DNA of 64,000 nt from Candidatus Vicinibacter affinis (GTDB lineage Bacteria > Bacteroidota > Bacteroidia > Chitinophagales > Saprospiraceae), in the NCBI GenBank assembly GCA_016714365.1, contig JADJNH010000005.1:2456501-2520500 (forward strand). The letters run 5' to 3'. This document shows positions 1 to 10,198 of the stretch, piece by piece. The translations under genes and the position numbers were made by a program. Every line of letters starts with the position of its first letter. Positions within the stretch are counted from its first letter, which is position 1. The notes beneath the pieces were generated by a model, which worked only from the letters and a program-made list of their open reading frames with translations, did no database searches and was not told the origin of the DNA.

Positions 1-28
1 TCAGGTTGGTCAGTGAAATCACCTTTTC

Positions 29-3000
29 TCAACGCGAAAAAGTCTTGCGAAACCAGGCTCTCGTATTGTATCCTAGCATATACATAGTCGGGACAATCAA
101 CAATGTAAGAAAAGTCGACACGATCAAACCAAAAATTATAGTCCAGGCAAGAGGTCCCCAAAAAACTACATTGTCTCCACCTAAATAAAATTTTGCATCA
201 AATTCAGTCAGTAGAGTGCCAAAATCCATGTTAAGCCCAACTGCCAATGGGATCAGACCTAAAATAGCAGAAATTGCAGTAAGAATAACTGGGGTTAACC
301 TGGTTGCGCCACCTTCAACTACCGCTTCACTCACTTCCATCCCCCTTAATCTCAACTCATCAATGAATTCTAATAACAAGATTCCATTACGGACTACAAT
401 ACCGGCCAGTGCAAATATGCCGACACCTGTCATTACAACACTTAATGTTATTTTAAATATACCAAAGCCAAGTGCAATTCCAATTAAAGAAAACAATACA
501 GTGCTAAAAATTATAAATGGTTTTACAACGGAATTAAATTGGGTTACTAAAATCAAAAACATCAATGCCAATGCAGCACCAAATGCTAGACTTAAAAAGT
601 CCATAGTTTCCTTCTGTTGTTCCAATTCCCCAGTAAAATCTACTTCATAGCCTTCCGGAATATCCATTTGACTTACTACGGTTTGAATTTTAGCAACAAC
701 ATCATTTGGATTAAATCCAGGATTCACATCAGAAGATAAGTTAATGAGTCTTTTTTGATTTTTTCTATTAATAGTACTGACTGAATTACCATATCGCACC
801 TTTGTCAATGCTGAAAGAGGAACTTGCTTAAATTGTTGAGTAGCCATGTCCATAAAGGCAATGTTAAGATTCAGCATCCTTTCAACATTGTTTCGGTCCT
901 CTTCTCTTAACCTTAATTGAATAGGAGCATCATCATTCTTATCTCTGAATTTTGAAACTTCCTTACCAAATAATGCTGTCCTGATTTCAATCGCAACTTG
1001 AGCAACAGAAATACCTTCTCTTTGGGTTTTCTCTTCATCAATGTCAATAATAATTTCAGGCTTACTTATCTGGAAATCTGACAGTAGTTGATCGACGCCC
1101 TGAATATTAGCTGATTCAACTTCATCCTTAATTTGTTTGGATAAATTAACCAACACATCAAAGTCATCACCACTGATTTCCATATTAATTGCCTTACCCA
1201 CAGGAGGACCATTTCTTTCTTTCTCTACCGTAATTTCTGCCCCTGCAATTCCATGCTTGAATTCATCTTTTAGTGATTTTAAGATTTCTGTAGTCGATTT
1301 TCCGTTACGTTCTGCAAATCTTACAAAAGCAACAGAAACTTTACTTTTATGTGGGGTTGCTACACGATCAGGATTGTCCGGATCTCCGGCCCCTAAACCT
1401 ACATTTGAAATTACAGATGTTACAATAGGATTGTTGTGTCCAATTGTTTTAAGAACTCTTTCTTCAATAATTTTAGTCACACTGTCGGTAACTGTTGCAT
1501 CAGTCCCCATTGGCATTTTACAATAGACGAATGCAAAATTTGGCTCTCCATTGGGAAAAGTCTCTATCGGTGGATTTGTAGATAAATAACCAACCCATGA
1601 AATAATCAGAAACGCAAAAACACCCAATACAATAAACACAGGTCGCCAACCTTTGATAAACAATACTAAAGTTTTTTTATAACTGTTTATTACAACAGGC
1701 CATAATTTTTCTTGAAATAAAACAATAACCCTTTCAAGAATAAAGTGATATAATAATATCAGTATTATACACAAAATTGCAAAGTTCCCCAATCCTTTAC
1801 CCAAGCCAAAATACCCCACCAGAGCAGTGCATATTAAAAATATAAATGAACCCTTGTAAGACATCAAGGTACTCTTTTTATTTGTTTCATCTCTTGTCAT
1901 AAAAGACACTGCAAAAACAGGATTCATAACGAATGCAACAAATAAAGAAGCTCCTAAGGTTATAATGAGGGTAACTGGAAGGTTGCTCATAAATTTACCT
2001 ATGATCCCCGGCCAAAAGAGTAGTGGAACAAAAGGCATGAGTGTGGTCAGTGTACCTGTCAGAACAGGAATAAACACCTCGCCGGCGGCTAAATTAGCGG
2101 CCTTCTGAATAGTTAAATCCTTGTACTTGTTAAATATTCTGTGTGTATTTTCAATTACAACAATTGCATCATCCACAATAATACCTAAAGCCAAAAGAAA
2201 AGAAAACAGTACAATAACATTCATTGACATGTCAAATACGGGCATTACCAGAAATGCCACCAGACAAGAGAGAGGTACAGCGAGACCAACAAAAAAAGCA
2301 TTGGTAAATCCCATAAAAAACATCAGGACAAAAACCACAAAGATGAATCCTAAAATTACTGTATTAATCAAATCATGCAATTGCACTCTGGATTTGTCAG
2401 AAGTATCTCCAGTAACTTTAACCGTAATCCCTTCAGGAAATTTATTCTTCTTAAAATCTTCAATGATTTGATAAATTTTATCTGTGGCGTTTATAAGGTT
2501 TTCCCCACTTCTTTTAATGACATTAAGAGTTAAAACTGCTTTGTCGTCAAGTCGTGCAAAATCTTGTTTCTCTTTAAAGTTATCTTTAACTTCAGCTATA
2601 TCTTTAATGAAAACTTGTGTGCCGGTAAAGGATCTTACAACAATATTTTCAATATCCGTTGGTTTATTGAATTCTCCGGTAATTCTTAAATTTCTTCTGA
2701 GATCTTGAATTTTTAATTCCCCACCCGAAATATTAAGATTCTGTCTTTGCAATGCACCTTCAATATCACCAAAAGTAACACCAGAAAGATTCATTCTGTA
2801 CATGTCAACATTGACCTGAATTTCTCTTTCTACACCTCCCACAATATCCACACGGGTAATTTCTTTGAGCGTTTCGATTTTATCTTTGAGTAATTCTGAA
2901 TAGTTTTTAATTCTGTCCAATGGAAAATCCCCCGCAATATTAATGTTCATGATGGGTAACTCACTAAAATCAAACTCTTGAACTTGTGGGTCATCTTTTA

Positions 3001-3391
3001 AATCATTTGGCAGATCTTTTTTAGCCTTGTCAACAGCATCGGAAACTCGCTGCTTACAAACTTTTGGATCCTGATCTGTATTGAACTCAGCTATTACCAG
3101 TGAAAAATCTGAAACTGAATTACTGCTGATCTTTTTAATGCCATTGATGGACTTTAATTGCTTTTCAATGGGTTTAGTAATTAAGTTTTCAATGTCCTGG
3201 GGACTGGCACCTGGATAGATAGTAGCAATGGATACTGTAGGAATCACAATATCAGGGAAAAGCTCTTTAGGGGTTTTATTGTAAGCAACAAAACCTGCAA
3301 AACAAATCAGTATCGTAATTACATAAATACTGGTTGAATTTTTAATGCACCATTTGGTGAATCCTAATTCTTTAATATTGTTAAGTTCCAT
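29..3391 (-). CDS. RND efflux transporter permease (AcrB/HAE1-like)
   Basis: Inner-membrane proton-driven pump of the resistance-nodulation-division superfamily, which works with the adaptor encoded just upstream and an outer-membrane channel. The 1120-residue product has the family layout: a first membrane helix near residues 20-36, a large periplasmic porter loop, a helix bundle with the TM4 signature GIIVDDAIVVIEN whose Asp pair carries protons, then a repeat of this plan in the second half. The middle bundle has additional hydrophobic segments around residues 510-550, making the protein longer than E. coli AcrB (about 1050). The start is ATG with the typical cytoplasmic leader. It is 27 bp downstream of the adaptor gene, so the two form an operon. 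Substrate cannot be told from sequence; the HAE1 group exports drugs, while heavy-metal pumps have other TM4 signatures. Confidence 0.93.
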   Translation of the reverse strand: MELNNIKELGFTKWCIKNSTSIYVITILICFAGFVAYNKTPKELFPDIVIPTVSIATIYPGASPQDIENLITKPIEKQLKSINGIKKISSNSVSDFSLVIAEFNTDQDPKVCKQRVSDAVDKAKKDLPNDLKDDPQVQEFDFSELPIMNINIAGDFPLDRIKNYSELLKDKIETLKEITRVDIVGGVEREIQVNVDMYRMNLSGVTFGDIEGALQRQNLNISGGELKIQDLRRNLRITGEFNKPTDIENIVVRSFTGTQVFIKDIAEVKDNFKEKQDFARLDDKAVLTLNVIKRSGENLINATDKIYQIIEDFKKNKFPEGITVKVTGDTSDKSRVQLHDLINTVILGFIFVVFVLMFFMGFTNAFFVGLAVPLSCLVAFLVMPVFDMSMNVIVLFSFLLALGIIVDDAIVVIENTHRIFNKYKDLTIQKAANLAAGEVFIPVLTGTLTTLMPFVPLLFWPGIIGKFMSNLPVTLIITLGASLFVAFVMNPVFAVSFMTRDETNKKSTLMSYKGSFIFLICTALVGYFGLGKGLGNFAILCIILILLYHFILERVIVLFQEKLWPVVINSYKKTLVLFIKGWRPVFIVLGVFAFLIISWVGYLSTNPPIETFPNGEPNFAFVYCKMPMGTDATVTDSVTKIIEERVLKTIGHNNPIVTSVISNVGLGAGDPDNPDRVATPHKSKVSVAFVRFAERNGKSTTEILKSLKDEFKHGIAGAEITVEKERNGPPVGKAINMEISGDDFDVLVNLSKQIKDEVESANIQGVDQLLSDFQISKPEIIIDIDEEKTQREGISVAQVAIEIRTALFGKEVSKFRDKNDDAPIQLRLREEDRNNVERMLNLNIAFMDMATQQFKQVPLSALTKVRYGNSVSTINRKNQKRLINLSSDVNPGFNPNDVVAKIQTVVSQMDIPEGYEVDFTGELEQQKETMDFLSLAFGAALALMFLILVTQFNSVVKPFIIFSTVLFSLIGIALGFGIFKITLSVVMTGVGIFALAGIVVRNGILLLEFIDELRLRGMEVSEAVVEGGATRLTPVILTAISAILGLIPLAVGLNMDFGTLLTEFDAKFYLGGDNVVFWGPLAWTIIFGLIVSTFLTLLIVPTMYMLGYNTRAWFRKTFSR

Positions 3392-3418
3392 ATTACTAAT
3401 TTGAAGTTAGGCCAATCT

Positions 3419-4564
3419 TTAATTTTGAATCATTTGGCCATCTACAAGTTCAGAGTAACCGACAGTAATTAAACGATCACCTTCTTGAAGTCCAGATAAA
3501 ATTACAGACTGTCCATTATACTGACTTCCAGTTTTCACAATGTGTTTTTTTGCTATTAACTGACCATCTTTCTCATCTGCAACTAAAATGTAATCCTCAC
3601 CATTGATACTCTTTTGAATGATATTAGTAGGGACAACCAATACATTTTTCTGTGTTCCGTTATTAATTTTTAGTTTGACCAATTGGTTTGTTTTGATGGG
3701 TAATTTATTTGGAGGCAGGTTCGATTCCACCATGATGGTTCGGTTGTTCATACTTACAGTTTGACCAATAAAATCGATTTTACTATTTAATTCTTTTTCA
3801 AAGTCTGGAAAGTAAAGTAAAACCTTGTCTCCCTTGTGCATTTTAGCAGAATATAGATCACTTATTTTTGCGCGGACAGTTAATTCATGATTGTTGACTA
3901 ATCTGATCCCGGCAAACCCCGGAGCGGCAATTTCTCCGATTTTGACCTTTACTTCATCAACTGTTCCATTGATAGGAGCTTTAATATAGGTCATGTTCAA
4001 TTGGGTCTGAATCGATTTTAGTTTCTCTTCGAGTTGATCTTTTTGATTTTTTGCCTGAAGATATTGGGCTTCTGACCCAATGTTTTGCTCCCAAAGCGAT
4101 TTTTGTTTGAGGTACATAGTATTAGCCATTTCAAGACCGGTTTTAACTTCTTGCATTCCCTGACGAATGGTGCTGCCATCCAGAATAGCCATTACTTTTC
4201 CTTTGGTAACATAATCACCTTCCTTTACCAGTATTGAGGTAACAACAGCAGGCATTTGGGGTGCCACCAAGACATTCAATTTAGCATCTACAACGCCTTG
4301 TACATCAATGTATTCGTTGAAATTCTGTTTTTTCAAAGTATCTAACCCAACGAGCTTAGCTTTGGATTTTTTAGACAGAGTGGTGTCAGCATTCGAAATT
4401 TGTTTTTCTAAATCTCTGATTCTCAAATTATATTCTCCAACGAGCTTTCGTAACTCTGAAAGTTCAATTGCAGGATCCTTAACTTGGTTATCCTTTGATT
4501 TTCCACAAGACTCAAGTAGAAATATTGAAATGCTTATAAACGAAATTAATATTAAGTTTTTCAT
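3419..4564 (-). CDS. RND efflux periplasmic adaptor, lipoprotein (HlyD/AcrA-like)
   Basis: Membrane-fusion protein that bridges the RND pump and an outer-membrane channel. The 381-residue product has a lipoprotein signal (lipobox LLESC, Cys near residue 20), a short charged coiled coil at about 35-65, a lipoyl-like segment with VKEGDYVTKGKVMA near 120, a helical hairpin at about 140-190, the second lipoyl half (IKAPINGTVDEVKVKIGE) and a beta-barrel region to the end. Order and length fit AcrA-type adaptors. It lies directly upstream of the permease and is the first gene of the pair. The N-terminal coiled coil before the lipoyl domain is an addition often seen in Bacteroidota adaptors. Confidence 0.9.
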   Translation of the reverse strand: MKNLILISFISISIFLLESCGKSKDNQVKDPAIELSELRKLVGEYNLRIRDLEKQISNADTTLSKKSKAKLVGLDTLKKQNFNEYIDVQGVVDAKLNVLVAPQMPAVVTSILVKEGDYVTKGKVMAILDGSTIRQGMQEVKTGLEMANTMYLKQKSLWEQNIGSEAQYLQAKNQKDQLEEKLKSIQTQLNMTYIKAPINGTVDEVKVKIGEIAAPGFAGIRLVNNHELTVRAKISDLYSAKMHKGDKVLLYFPDFEKELNSKIDFIGQTVSMNNRTIMVESNLPPNKLPIKTNQLVKLKINNGTQKNVLVVPTNIIQKSINGEDYILVADEKDGQLIAKKHIVKTGSQYNGQSVILSGLQEGDRLITVGYSELVDGQMIQN

Positions 4565-4729
4565 AAAAATCCGAGATTAGAAGGAACGAAACATTAACGT
4601 ATTAAATAAATAATGGTTTTAATTCTTTGAAGAATTAGTATTAAAGATGGGGAAATAGAGGTGTAACCAGGTGCTTTTAGGAATCCATTAACAAAAGGTT
4701 TAGAGGTTTAATTTCGATCAAAGAATAAC

Positions 4730-5215
4730 TCATTCATCGGAATCATCAAAGAAAATAGGATCCAACATAGGTAAACCTATGTAAATATTTTCATCCTGAT
4801 TAATAGCCATCATTCTCAAAAAGCCACCAGAGGCTTTGGCTATGTGTTCTGCATAGGACAGCAAGCTGTCATATATCTGAGAGGCAAGTTGAATGTTAAG
4901 TTTCGCAAGAATAGGATTAAGTTGACTTAATTCTTTTGTTATCAATATATTCCTGCTATCTGCATCAGATGGTAACCTTTGAATAGTTTCTTCCAGGACT
5001 GAAGGGAATTTCTCCTCTAAATCCTGATAGAGTGGTTTTAGATCTATGGTATTGGCAAATGATCTGATTTTTACAATTTTATTAGCCCATTCCTTTTCCT
5101 TAGGATCTATCTGTCCATCCGCCCCTGCGATGAGGACAGCAACCAGTGGCACTGAATTAATTAGTAAATTATACTCACTGTCAGACAAGGATTTAAATGC
5201 TCCTGATTTTGTCAT
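4730..5215 (-). CDS. TerB-like helical protein
   Basis: Product of 161 residues, all helical by composition, without signal peptide or membrane segment. Residues about 22-50 read VPLVAVLIAGADGQIDPKEKE, which resembles the acidic ADGxIxxxE motif of TerB/DjlA-type domains (tellurite-resistance superfamily), a fold with carboxylate clusters that may bind metal. The C-terminus is acidic (ends DDSDE). It stands alone between the efflux operon and divergent mutS, with a well-formed promoter 24 bp upstream. The exact role is unknown; the TerB link is an inference from the motif. Confidence 0.6.
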   Translation of the reverse strand: MTKSGAFKSLSDSEYNLLINSVPLVAVLIAGADGQIDPKEKEWANKIVKIRSFANTIDLKPLYQDLEEKFPSVLEETIQRLPSDADSRNILITKELSQLNPILAKLNIQLASQIYDSLLSYAEHIAKASGGFLRMMAINQDENIYIGLPMLDPIFFDDSDE

Positions 5216-5238
5216 TGTTTTTTAATTTTATTAAAGCT

Positions 5239-5268
5239 CAAATTTAAGAAAAACACCAGATGTTCCAA
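5239..5268 (-). promoter_or_regulatory. Bacteroidota-type promoter for the TerB-like gene
   Basis: Read on the minus strand, TTG (5268-5266) is followed after 19 bp by TAAATTTG (5246-5239). This matches the known Bacteroidota primary sigma consensus TTG-N19-21-TAnnTTTG. The predicted transcription start is about 15 bases before the ATG at 5215. Confidence 0.5.
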
Positions 5269-5318
5269 GGTATGTAGAAATAAATTTGAATATAAAAAAT
5301 TAATATACGTATGCGCCC

Positions 5319-5326
5319 TATCTTTG
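5319..5326 (+). promoter_or_regulatory. Putative -7 box of mutS
   Basis: TATCTTTG matches the TAnnTTTG -7 consensus and lies 17 bp before the GTG start of mutS. No good TTG box is found at the expected distance upstream, so support is partial. Confidence 0.35.
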
Positions 5327-5343
5327 TCCCAAAGACTTAAATT

Positions 5344-7974
5344 GTGTCAGATCAGAATTTACTTTTCGAGGTTAAGTCATTGACTCCCTTAATGGAGCAA
5401 TATTATTCTATGAAGGCTAAACACCCAGATGCTTTACTTCTTTACAGAGTGGGTGATTTTTATGAAACGTTTGGTTCTGATGCCGAAAAAACCGCCCAAA
5501 TCCTAGGTATTGTATTAACAAAGCGGAATAATGGAGGAGTTGATGTTGAACTCGCAGGATTTCCCTATCATTCATTGGATGCTTACTTGCCAAAATTAGT
5601 AAGGGCAGGATTGAGAGTGGCTATTTGCGAACAATTGGAAAAACCTTCAAAGGGTAAAAAAATTGTTAACCGGGGAATCACTGATGTAATTACACCCGGA
5701 GTAACATTGGATCAAAAAATACTGGATCAAAAAAGGAACAATTTTTTAGCAGCAGTTTACTTTGGGGATTCCAAACCTTGTGGAGTTTCTTTTGCCGATA
5801 TTTCAACAGGAGAATTTTATGTTGCAGAAGGTGATCAGGAATATTTAAACAAACTCTTGCAAAATTTTCAACCTTCCGAAGTGTTACTTCCTAAATCAAA
5901 GAAGAATATTTTTGATCAACTTTTTTCCGACCATTATTATACTTATGGTCTGGAAGATTGGGTTTTTAGTCAAGAGTATGCCTATAAAAAATTGTTGCAT
6001 CATTTTGAAGTTAGCAATTTGAAAGGATTTGGGGTTGAGAATTTAGTTTCAGGTCAAATTTCTGCTGGAGCCATTTTATTTTATTTAGAAAACACTGAGA
6101 ACAAAAACCCAAAGCATCTATCACATTTAAGCAGATTGAATAATGATGATTATGTGTGGATGGACAGGTTTACAGTTCGGAATTTAGAATTGCTTGATCC
6201 TATCCATCCGGAAGGCAAGTCTTTATTAAATATACTTGATGAATCCTATACTCCCATGGGATCAAGACATCTGCGCAAATGGCTAAGCATGCCTTTGTTA
6301 GATATTGAAGAGATTTTAGCCAGACAATCAGCGGTTGAATATTTATTGATTCATCAGGATTTTACAGATCTGTTAAAGCAAAACCTAAAATCCTTTGGTG
6401 ATCTGGAAAGACTGGTTTCGAAAATACCTCTAAGGAGAATTAATCCCAGGGAATTAAAATTTATCCAAACCACCCTTGCAAAAGTTGATAAAATAAAACT
6501 CTCACTAGCCAACAAATCTACCGGATTGCTGAATAAAATTGAACATGCATTGGACCCAATTCAAGAATTGTTTGAAATTGTGGAGGCACAAATTATTGAT
6601 GAGGCTCCTCATTCTATTAATAAAGGTGGTATCATCAAAGATGGTTTTAATGAAGAGCTGGATGATTTAAGATATGTACTCAAGAACAGTAAAGATTTAC
6701 TTCTGGACATTCAAAAAAATGAGGCCATCAACACAGGTATCAATAATTTAAAAATCGGATATAATTCAGTTTTTGGATATTTTCTCGAAGTAACCAATAA
6801 ATATAAAAACATGGGGATGGTTCCTGAGCATTGGATCCGGAAACAAACCATGTCTACAGGTGAACGCTACGTAACGGATGAACTGAAAAAGTTGGAATCA
6901 AAAATTTTAGGCGCTGAAGAGCGTATTTTATTATTAGAGGAAGAGTTGTTCTCACAATTGGTAGCACATCTCCAACAATATGTTTTACCCTTACAAAAAA
7001 ATGCCCAATCTATTGCTGAATTAGATTGTCTGTTAAGTTTTGCAGAAGTTTCCAAACGTTATAATTATTCAAAGCCAGATGTTAATGATTCTTTTCAACT
7101 TGAAATTTTAGAAGGTCGGCATCCAGTTATAGAAAGGCAAATGCAACAAGGAGAGGCTTTTATTCCCAACGATGTTTGGATAGATCCTGACGAACAACAA
7201 GTCCTTATCATTACAGGTCCAAATATGTCCGGAAAATCAGCTATTCTGAGACAAACAGCCATAATCGTGCTTATGGCACAAATAGGTTGCTTTGTACCTG
7301 CAAAATCTGCTAAAATCGGAATTATTGATCGAATTTATACGAGGGTAGGGGCAAGCGACAATATTTCTTCCGGCGAATCTACTTTTATGGTGGAGATGAA
7401 TGAAACCGCATCTATTCTCAACAATTTATCTGCAAGATCATTGATACTACTTGATGAAATCGGCAGAGGAACCAGTACATACGATGGTATATCTATCGCC
7501 TGGTCTATTGTTGAATTTCTACATAAAAACTCCTTAAGACCAAAGACATTATTTGCAACTCATTATCATGAACTAAATGAACTTACGAATGAACTTCCAA
7601 GGGTAAAAAACTACCATGTAGCTACACAGGAATTTGACAGGAAAGTAATATTTTTAAGGAAACTGGTTTCAGGAGGATCCGAGCATTCATTCGGTATACA
7701 TGTGGCTAAAATGGCCGGTATGCCTGAAGACATTATTAACAGATCTGAGGAAATTTTAATTGAATTGGAATCTCAGCGAGGTTCTAAGAAAAGTGCGGAG
7801 TATTCTCAAGATTTTAAGATCACAGACAACAGACAATTAAGTATTCTGCAGTTTGGGCACCAGTATGAAAAAGATATATTATCGGAACTAAAAAAAATGG
7901 ATATCTCTGCAATGTCACCAGTTGAGTGTTTATTAAAATTACTGGATTGGAATAAAAAAATAAATAATATTTAG
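5344..7974 (+). CDS. mutS: DNA mismatch repair protein MutS
   Basis: Recognises base mismatches and small loops in newly copied DNA and, with MutL, starts repair. The 876-residue product has the complete MutS1 layout: N-terminal mismatch-binding domain with the FYE (F39, E41) pair that stacks on the mismatch, connector, lever and clamp domains, then the ABC-type ATPase with Walker A GPNMSGKS at 625-632, the LLDEIGRGTSTYDG Walker B/D-loop region near 702 and the FATHYHEL switch. Length is normal for the family. The start is GTG, in phase with the usual N-terminus; no nearer ATG precedes the conserved region. The C-terminal end overlaps the convergent outer-membrane protein gene by 4 bp. Confidence 0.97.
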   Translation: MSDQNLLFEVKSLTPLMEQYYSMKAKHPDALLLYRVGDFYETFGSDAEKTAQILGIVLTKRNNGGVDVELAGFPYHSLDAYLPKLVRAGLRVAICEQLEKPSKGKKIVNRGITDVITPGVTLDQKILDQKRNNFLAAVYFGDSKPCGVSFADISTGEFYVAEGDQEYLNKLLQNFQPSEVLLPKSKKNIFDQLFSDHYYTYGLEDWVFSQEYAYKKLLHHFEVSNLKGFGVENLVSGQISAGAILFYLENTENKNPKHLSHLSRLNNDDYVWMDRFTVRNLELLDPIHPEGKSLLNILDESYTPMGSRHLRKWLSMPLLDIEEILARQSAVEYLLIHQDFTDLLKQNLKSFGDLERLVSKIPLRRINPRELKFIQTTLAKVDKIKLSLANKSTGLLNKIEHALDPIQELFEIVEAQIIDEAPHSINKGGIIKDGFNEELDDLRYVLKNSKDLLLDIQKNEAINTGINNLKIGYNSVFGYFLEVTNKYKNMGMVPEHWIRKQTMSTGERYVTDELKKLESKILGAEERILLLEEELFSQLVAHLQQYVLPLQKNAQSIAELDCLLSFAEVSKRYNYSKPDVNDSFQLEILEGRHPVIERQMQQGEAFIPNDVWIDPDEQQVLIITGPNMSGKSAILRQTAIIVLMAQIGCFVPAKSAKIGIIDRIYTRVGASDNISSGESTFMVEMNETASILNNLSARSLILLDEIGRGTSTYDGISIAWSIVEFLHKNSLRPKTLFATHYHELNELTNELPRVKNYHVATQEFDRKVIFLRKLVSGGSEHSFGIHVAKMAGMPEDIINRSEEILIELESQRGSKKSAEYSQDFKITDNRQLSILQFGHQYEKDILSELKKMDISAMSPVECLLKLLDWNKKINNI

Positions 7975-9038
7975 ATCCTTAATCGCAAACCAAATTGCCA
8001 GACATTAAAACTGTCTTGTGCATCCTTACTCAAAAGGTTAGTAAAGTCCTGCTGCAAAACAATTCCATATTTTTTATAACCAAGCAGGTATTCTACACCA
8101 AAAGTATATTGATTGATGCCTATATGATTCTTGTAAATGAGTTGGCTTTTATTCGCAGAGGATTCATTAAAATTGAAAACCTGCTTGGAAAAAAGTAAAA
8201 GCTTCAAGTAACTGTTTACGGACAACCAAACTTTATTTATTCTAACATCAATTCCCAATGGAACTTTTAAGTAGGTTACTTTAATCTTTAATTTATCTAA
8301 CCCTTCATTATTGGCATCAACAAATCGTGGCTGATTACTATTAGCCTGAATTTCCAATTTTGTAAAATTACTGGATTGCGATAAGCTTAAATAATTGAAT
8401 AGGACTCCATAAGACAACCCAAATTTACTAAAAGATGGTCCAATCCTGGTTCTAAAAGTAAGACCAATATCCTGTGGAATACGAAAACTTTGCCATAAGT
8501 TAATATTTGGTTTAATACCCGTATTCTCATTTTCTGACTGAATAATTGAACTCCCAATTCCAATAACTAAATTCCAACTAGTTCTTTTTGAGTCTGTGCC
8601 CATAAGGATTTTAGTAGCAGTCATAACCGGATTAAATTTTTGCTTGTCCACAGGAGGTATTTCAATACCGGGATCTTCGAGGGTACCATTTTCTTCAGGC
8701 ACAACAGGATTGTTTTCGTCTATTGTCTCAATAATATAAATGGAATCTACAAAACTCTTTTCCTTATTTGCGATATAAATTGAGTCTAAAATTGGTAAAG
8801 CTTCGTTGTATATGTAAGCACTAAAATAATTTATCTGGTCACTTAATCTGCCCATAGCAACTTGATATTCTATTGCATTTATCTTTTGTTGCTCTAGTTG
8901 ATTTTCAAAATAGGTGATACTGTCGGTAAATATTTTAATTTCTTTGCTATATACCCTGATTTGATCTAATGGTGATTGAGCTTGTAAATTAAAGAACACA
9001 AAAATTTGAAGGATAATAGAACCACATACAATTTTCAT
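7971..9038 (-). CDS. Putative outer-membrane beta-barrel protein
   Basis: The product (355 residues) has a signal peptide ending near residue 20 (NLQAQ), a helical, coiled-coil-like periplasmic segment at about 25-85, a proline-rich linker around 108-130 and a C-terminal region of alternating hydrophobic strands ending in an aromatic-containing strand (VWQFGLRLRI), as expected for a small barrel. Together these suggest an outer-membrane protein with a periplasmic stalk. No family is recognised with certainty. The gene is convergent with mutS, overlapping it by 4 bp, and is monocistronic. Confidence 0.65.
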   Translation of the reverse strand: MKIVCGSIILQIFVFFNLQAQSPLDQIRVYSKEIKIFTDSITYFENQLEQQKINAIEYQVAMGRLSDQINYFSAYIYNEALPILDSIYIANKEKSFVDSIYIIETIDENNPVVPEENGTLEDPGIEIPPVDKQKFNPVMTATKILMGTDSKRTSWNLVIGIGSSIIQSENENTGIKPNINLWQSFRIPQDIGLTFRTRIGPSFSKFGLSYGVLFNYLSLSQSSNFTKLEIQANSNQPRFVDANNEGLDKLKIKVTYLKVPLGIDVRINKVWLSVNSYLKLLLFSKQVFNFNESSANKSQLIYKNHIGINQYTFGVEYLLGYKKYGIVLQQDFTNLLSKDAQDSFNVWQFGLRLRI

Positions 9039-9186
9039 AATCGGAAGATTTTTATGGGTAAAGGTCGTTTTTCAAGTTATTGAAATATAAGCTTGAAGAT
9101 ACAACTGATTATTGTTTAAGGGATTCTGAATCAGGCTTTATATTGAAAGATAAAAAAATCTTATATAATATTTTATAATATATGTT

Positions 9187-9194
9187 TAAATTTG
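9187..9194 (+). promoter_or_regulatory. Putative -7 box of thyA
   Basis: TAAATTTG fits the TAnnTTTG consensus and lies 19 bp before the thyA ATG, in an AT-rich leader. No clear TTG partner occurs at 19-21 bp spacing, so this is tentative. Confidence 0.3.
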
Positions 9195-9213
9195 CCAAAA
9201 ATCAGCAACTGTC

Positions 9214-10008
9214 ATGGAAGCCTACCACCATTTTCTAAGGAAAGTATTAGACGAAGGAATAGAAAGGCCAGACCGTACAGGAATAGGCACCAAGAGTATC
9301 TTTGGGTATCAGATGAGGTTTGACCTGGAAGCTGGGTTTCCGCTCATCACCACCAAAAAATTGCACTTAAGGTCAATCATCTATGAATTACTTTGGTTTT
9401 TGAGGGGTGAAACTAATATAAGTTACCTGAAGCAACACAATGTTTCCATTTGGGATGAATGGGCTGATTCTGAAGGCAACCTCGGGCCAGTATATGGAAA
9501 ACAATGGAGATCATGGGAAACAGCTGATGGTTCTACAATTGATCAAGTGGAGCAATTGATCAATCAAATTCAAAAGGACCCAAATTCCCGAAGATTGATT
9601 ATATCAGCCTGGAATGTAGGAGATTTACCTAAGATGGCACTTAGTCCATGCCATTGTCTTTTTCAGTTTTATGTAGCAAAAGGTCGGTTATCTTGCCAGT
9701 TATACCAGCGGAGTGCAGATATATTTTTAGGGGTCCCTTTTAATATAGCATCATATGCCCTTTTAACCATGATGATTGCACAAGTCTGTGATCTTGAGCC
9801 CGGTGAATTTGTGCATACCTTTGGTGATGCGCACCTTTATAACAATCATTTTGAACAAGCCAGGGAACAATTGACCCGCATTCCTTATAAATTACCCAAG
9901 ATGAGGATAAATAAAAGTATAAAAAATATATTTGAATTTGATTTTAACGATTTTACACTTGAAGATTATGAATATTATCCGGCCATTAAAGCACCAATAG
10001 CCGTATAA
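9214..10008 (+). CDS. thyA: Thymidylate synthase
   Basis: Converts dUMP to dTMP with methylene-tetrahydrofolate as carbon donor and reductant; essential for DNA synthesis. At 264 residues it has exactly the length of E. coli ThyA. The catalytic Cys is C146 within SPCHCLFQF, and the folate/nucleotide motifs RRLIISAWN, QRSADIFLGVPFNIASYALL and HLYNNH are intact. It starts at ATG with the normal N-terminus. It sits alone; a dihydrofolate reductase gene is not adjacent. Confidence 0.98.
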   Translation: MEAYHHFLRKVLDEGIERPDRTGIGTKSIFGYQMRFDLEAGFPLITTKKLHLRSIIYELLWFLRGETNISYLKQHNVSIWDEWADSEGNLGPVYGKQWRSWETADGSTIDQVEQLINQIQKDPNSRRLIISAWNVGDLPKMALSPCHCLFQFYVAKGRLSCQLYQRSADIFLGVPFNIASYALLTMMIAQVCDLEPGEFVHTFGDAHLYNNHFEQAREQLTRIPYKLPKMRINKSIKNIFEFDFNDFTLEDYEYYPAIKAPIAV

Positions 10009-10098
10009 TTTTAACTGTGATTTAACAAAGCGAAAAGTGGTTAGGGGAACTAAATCTAATTTTTTACAAAAAATTGACTCGAAACAAGTAGGTAATTT

Positions 10099-10128
10099 TT
10101 TGAATTTTGGTTTTTCGGATTACTTTTG
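10099..10128 (+). promoter_or_regulatory. Promoter of the ACIII/oxidase operon
   Basis: TTTG (10099-10102) and TACTTTTG (10121-10128) are spaced by 18 bp, close to the Bacteroidota -33/-7 pattern. The inferred transcript would begin near 10135, leaving about 60 bases of leader before the actA ATG. It is the only convincing promoter before the long plus-strand block that ends at 26598. Confidence 0.5.
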
Positions 10129-10198
10129 CACCAAAGTAAGTGCGAATATTTAACTTTTAAGTTTTATAAATTTGTATTCATCTATTTTTCAATATCTT

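Noticed and set aside
1..28. Possible start of another minus-strand gene (TolC-like) before the RND gene
   Set aside because: Only 28 bases are present; a GTG occurs but nothing can be recognised.
216..650. Open frame on the plus strand inside the RND permease gene
   Set aside because: It is antisense to a clearly conserved gene, has Asn/Pro-rich composition and no recognisable domain.
10172..10198. TTG start for actA
   Set aside because: The ATG at 10199 gives a normal signal segment; the TTG version adds nine unsupported residues.
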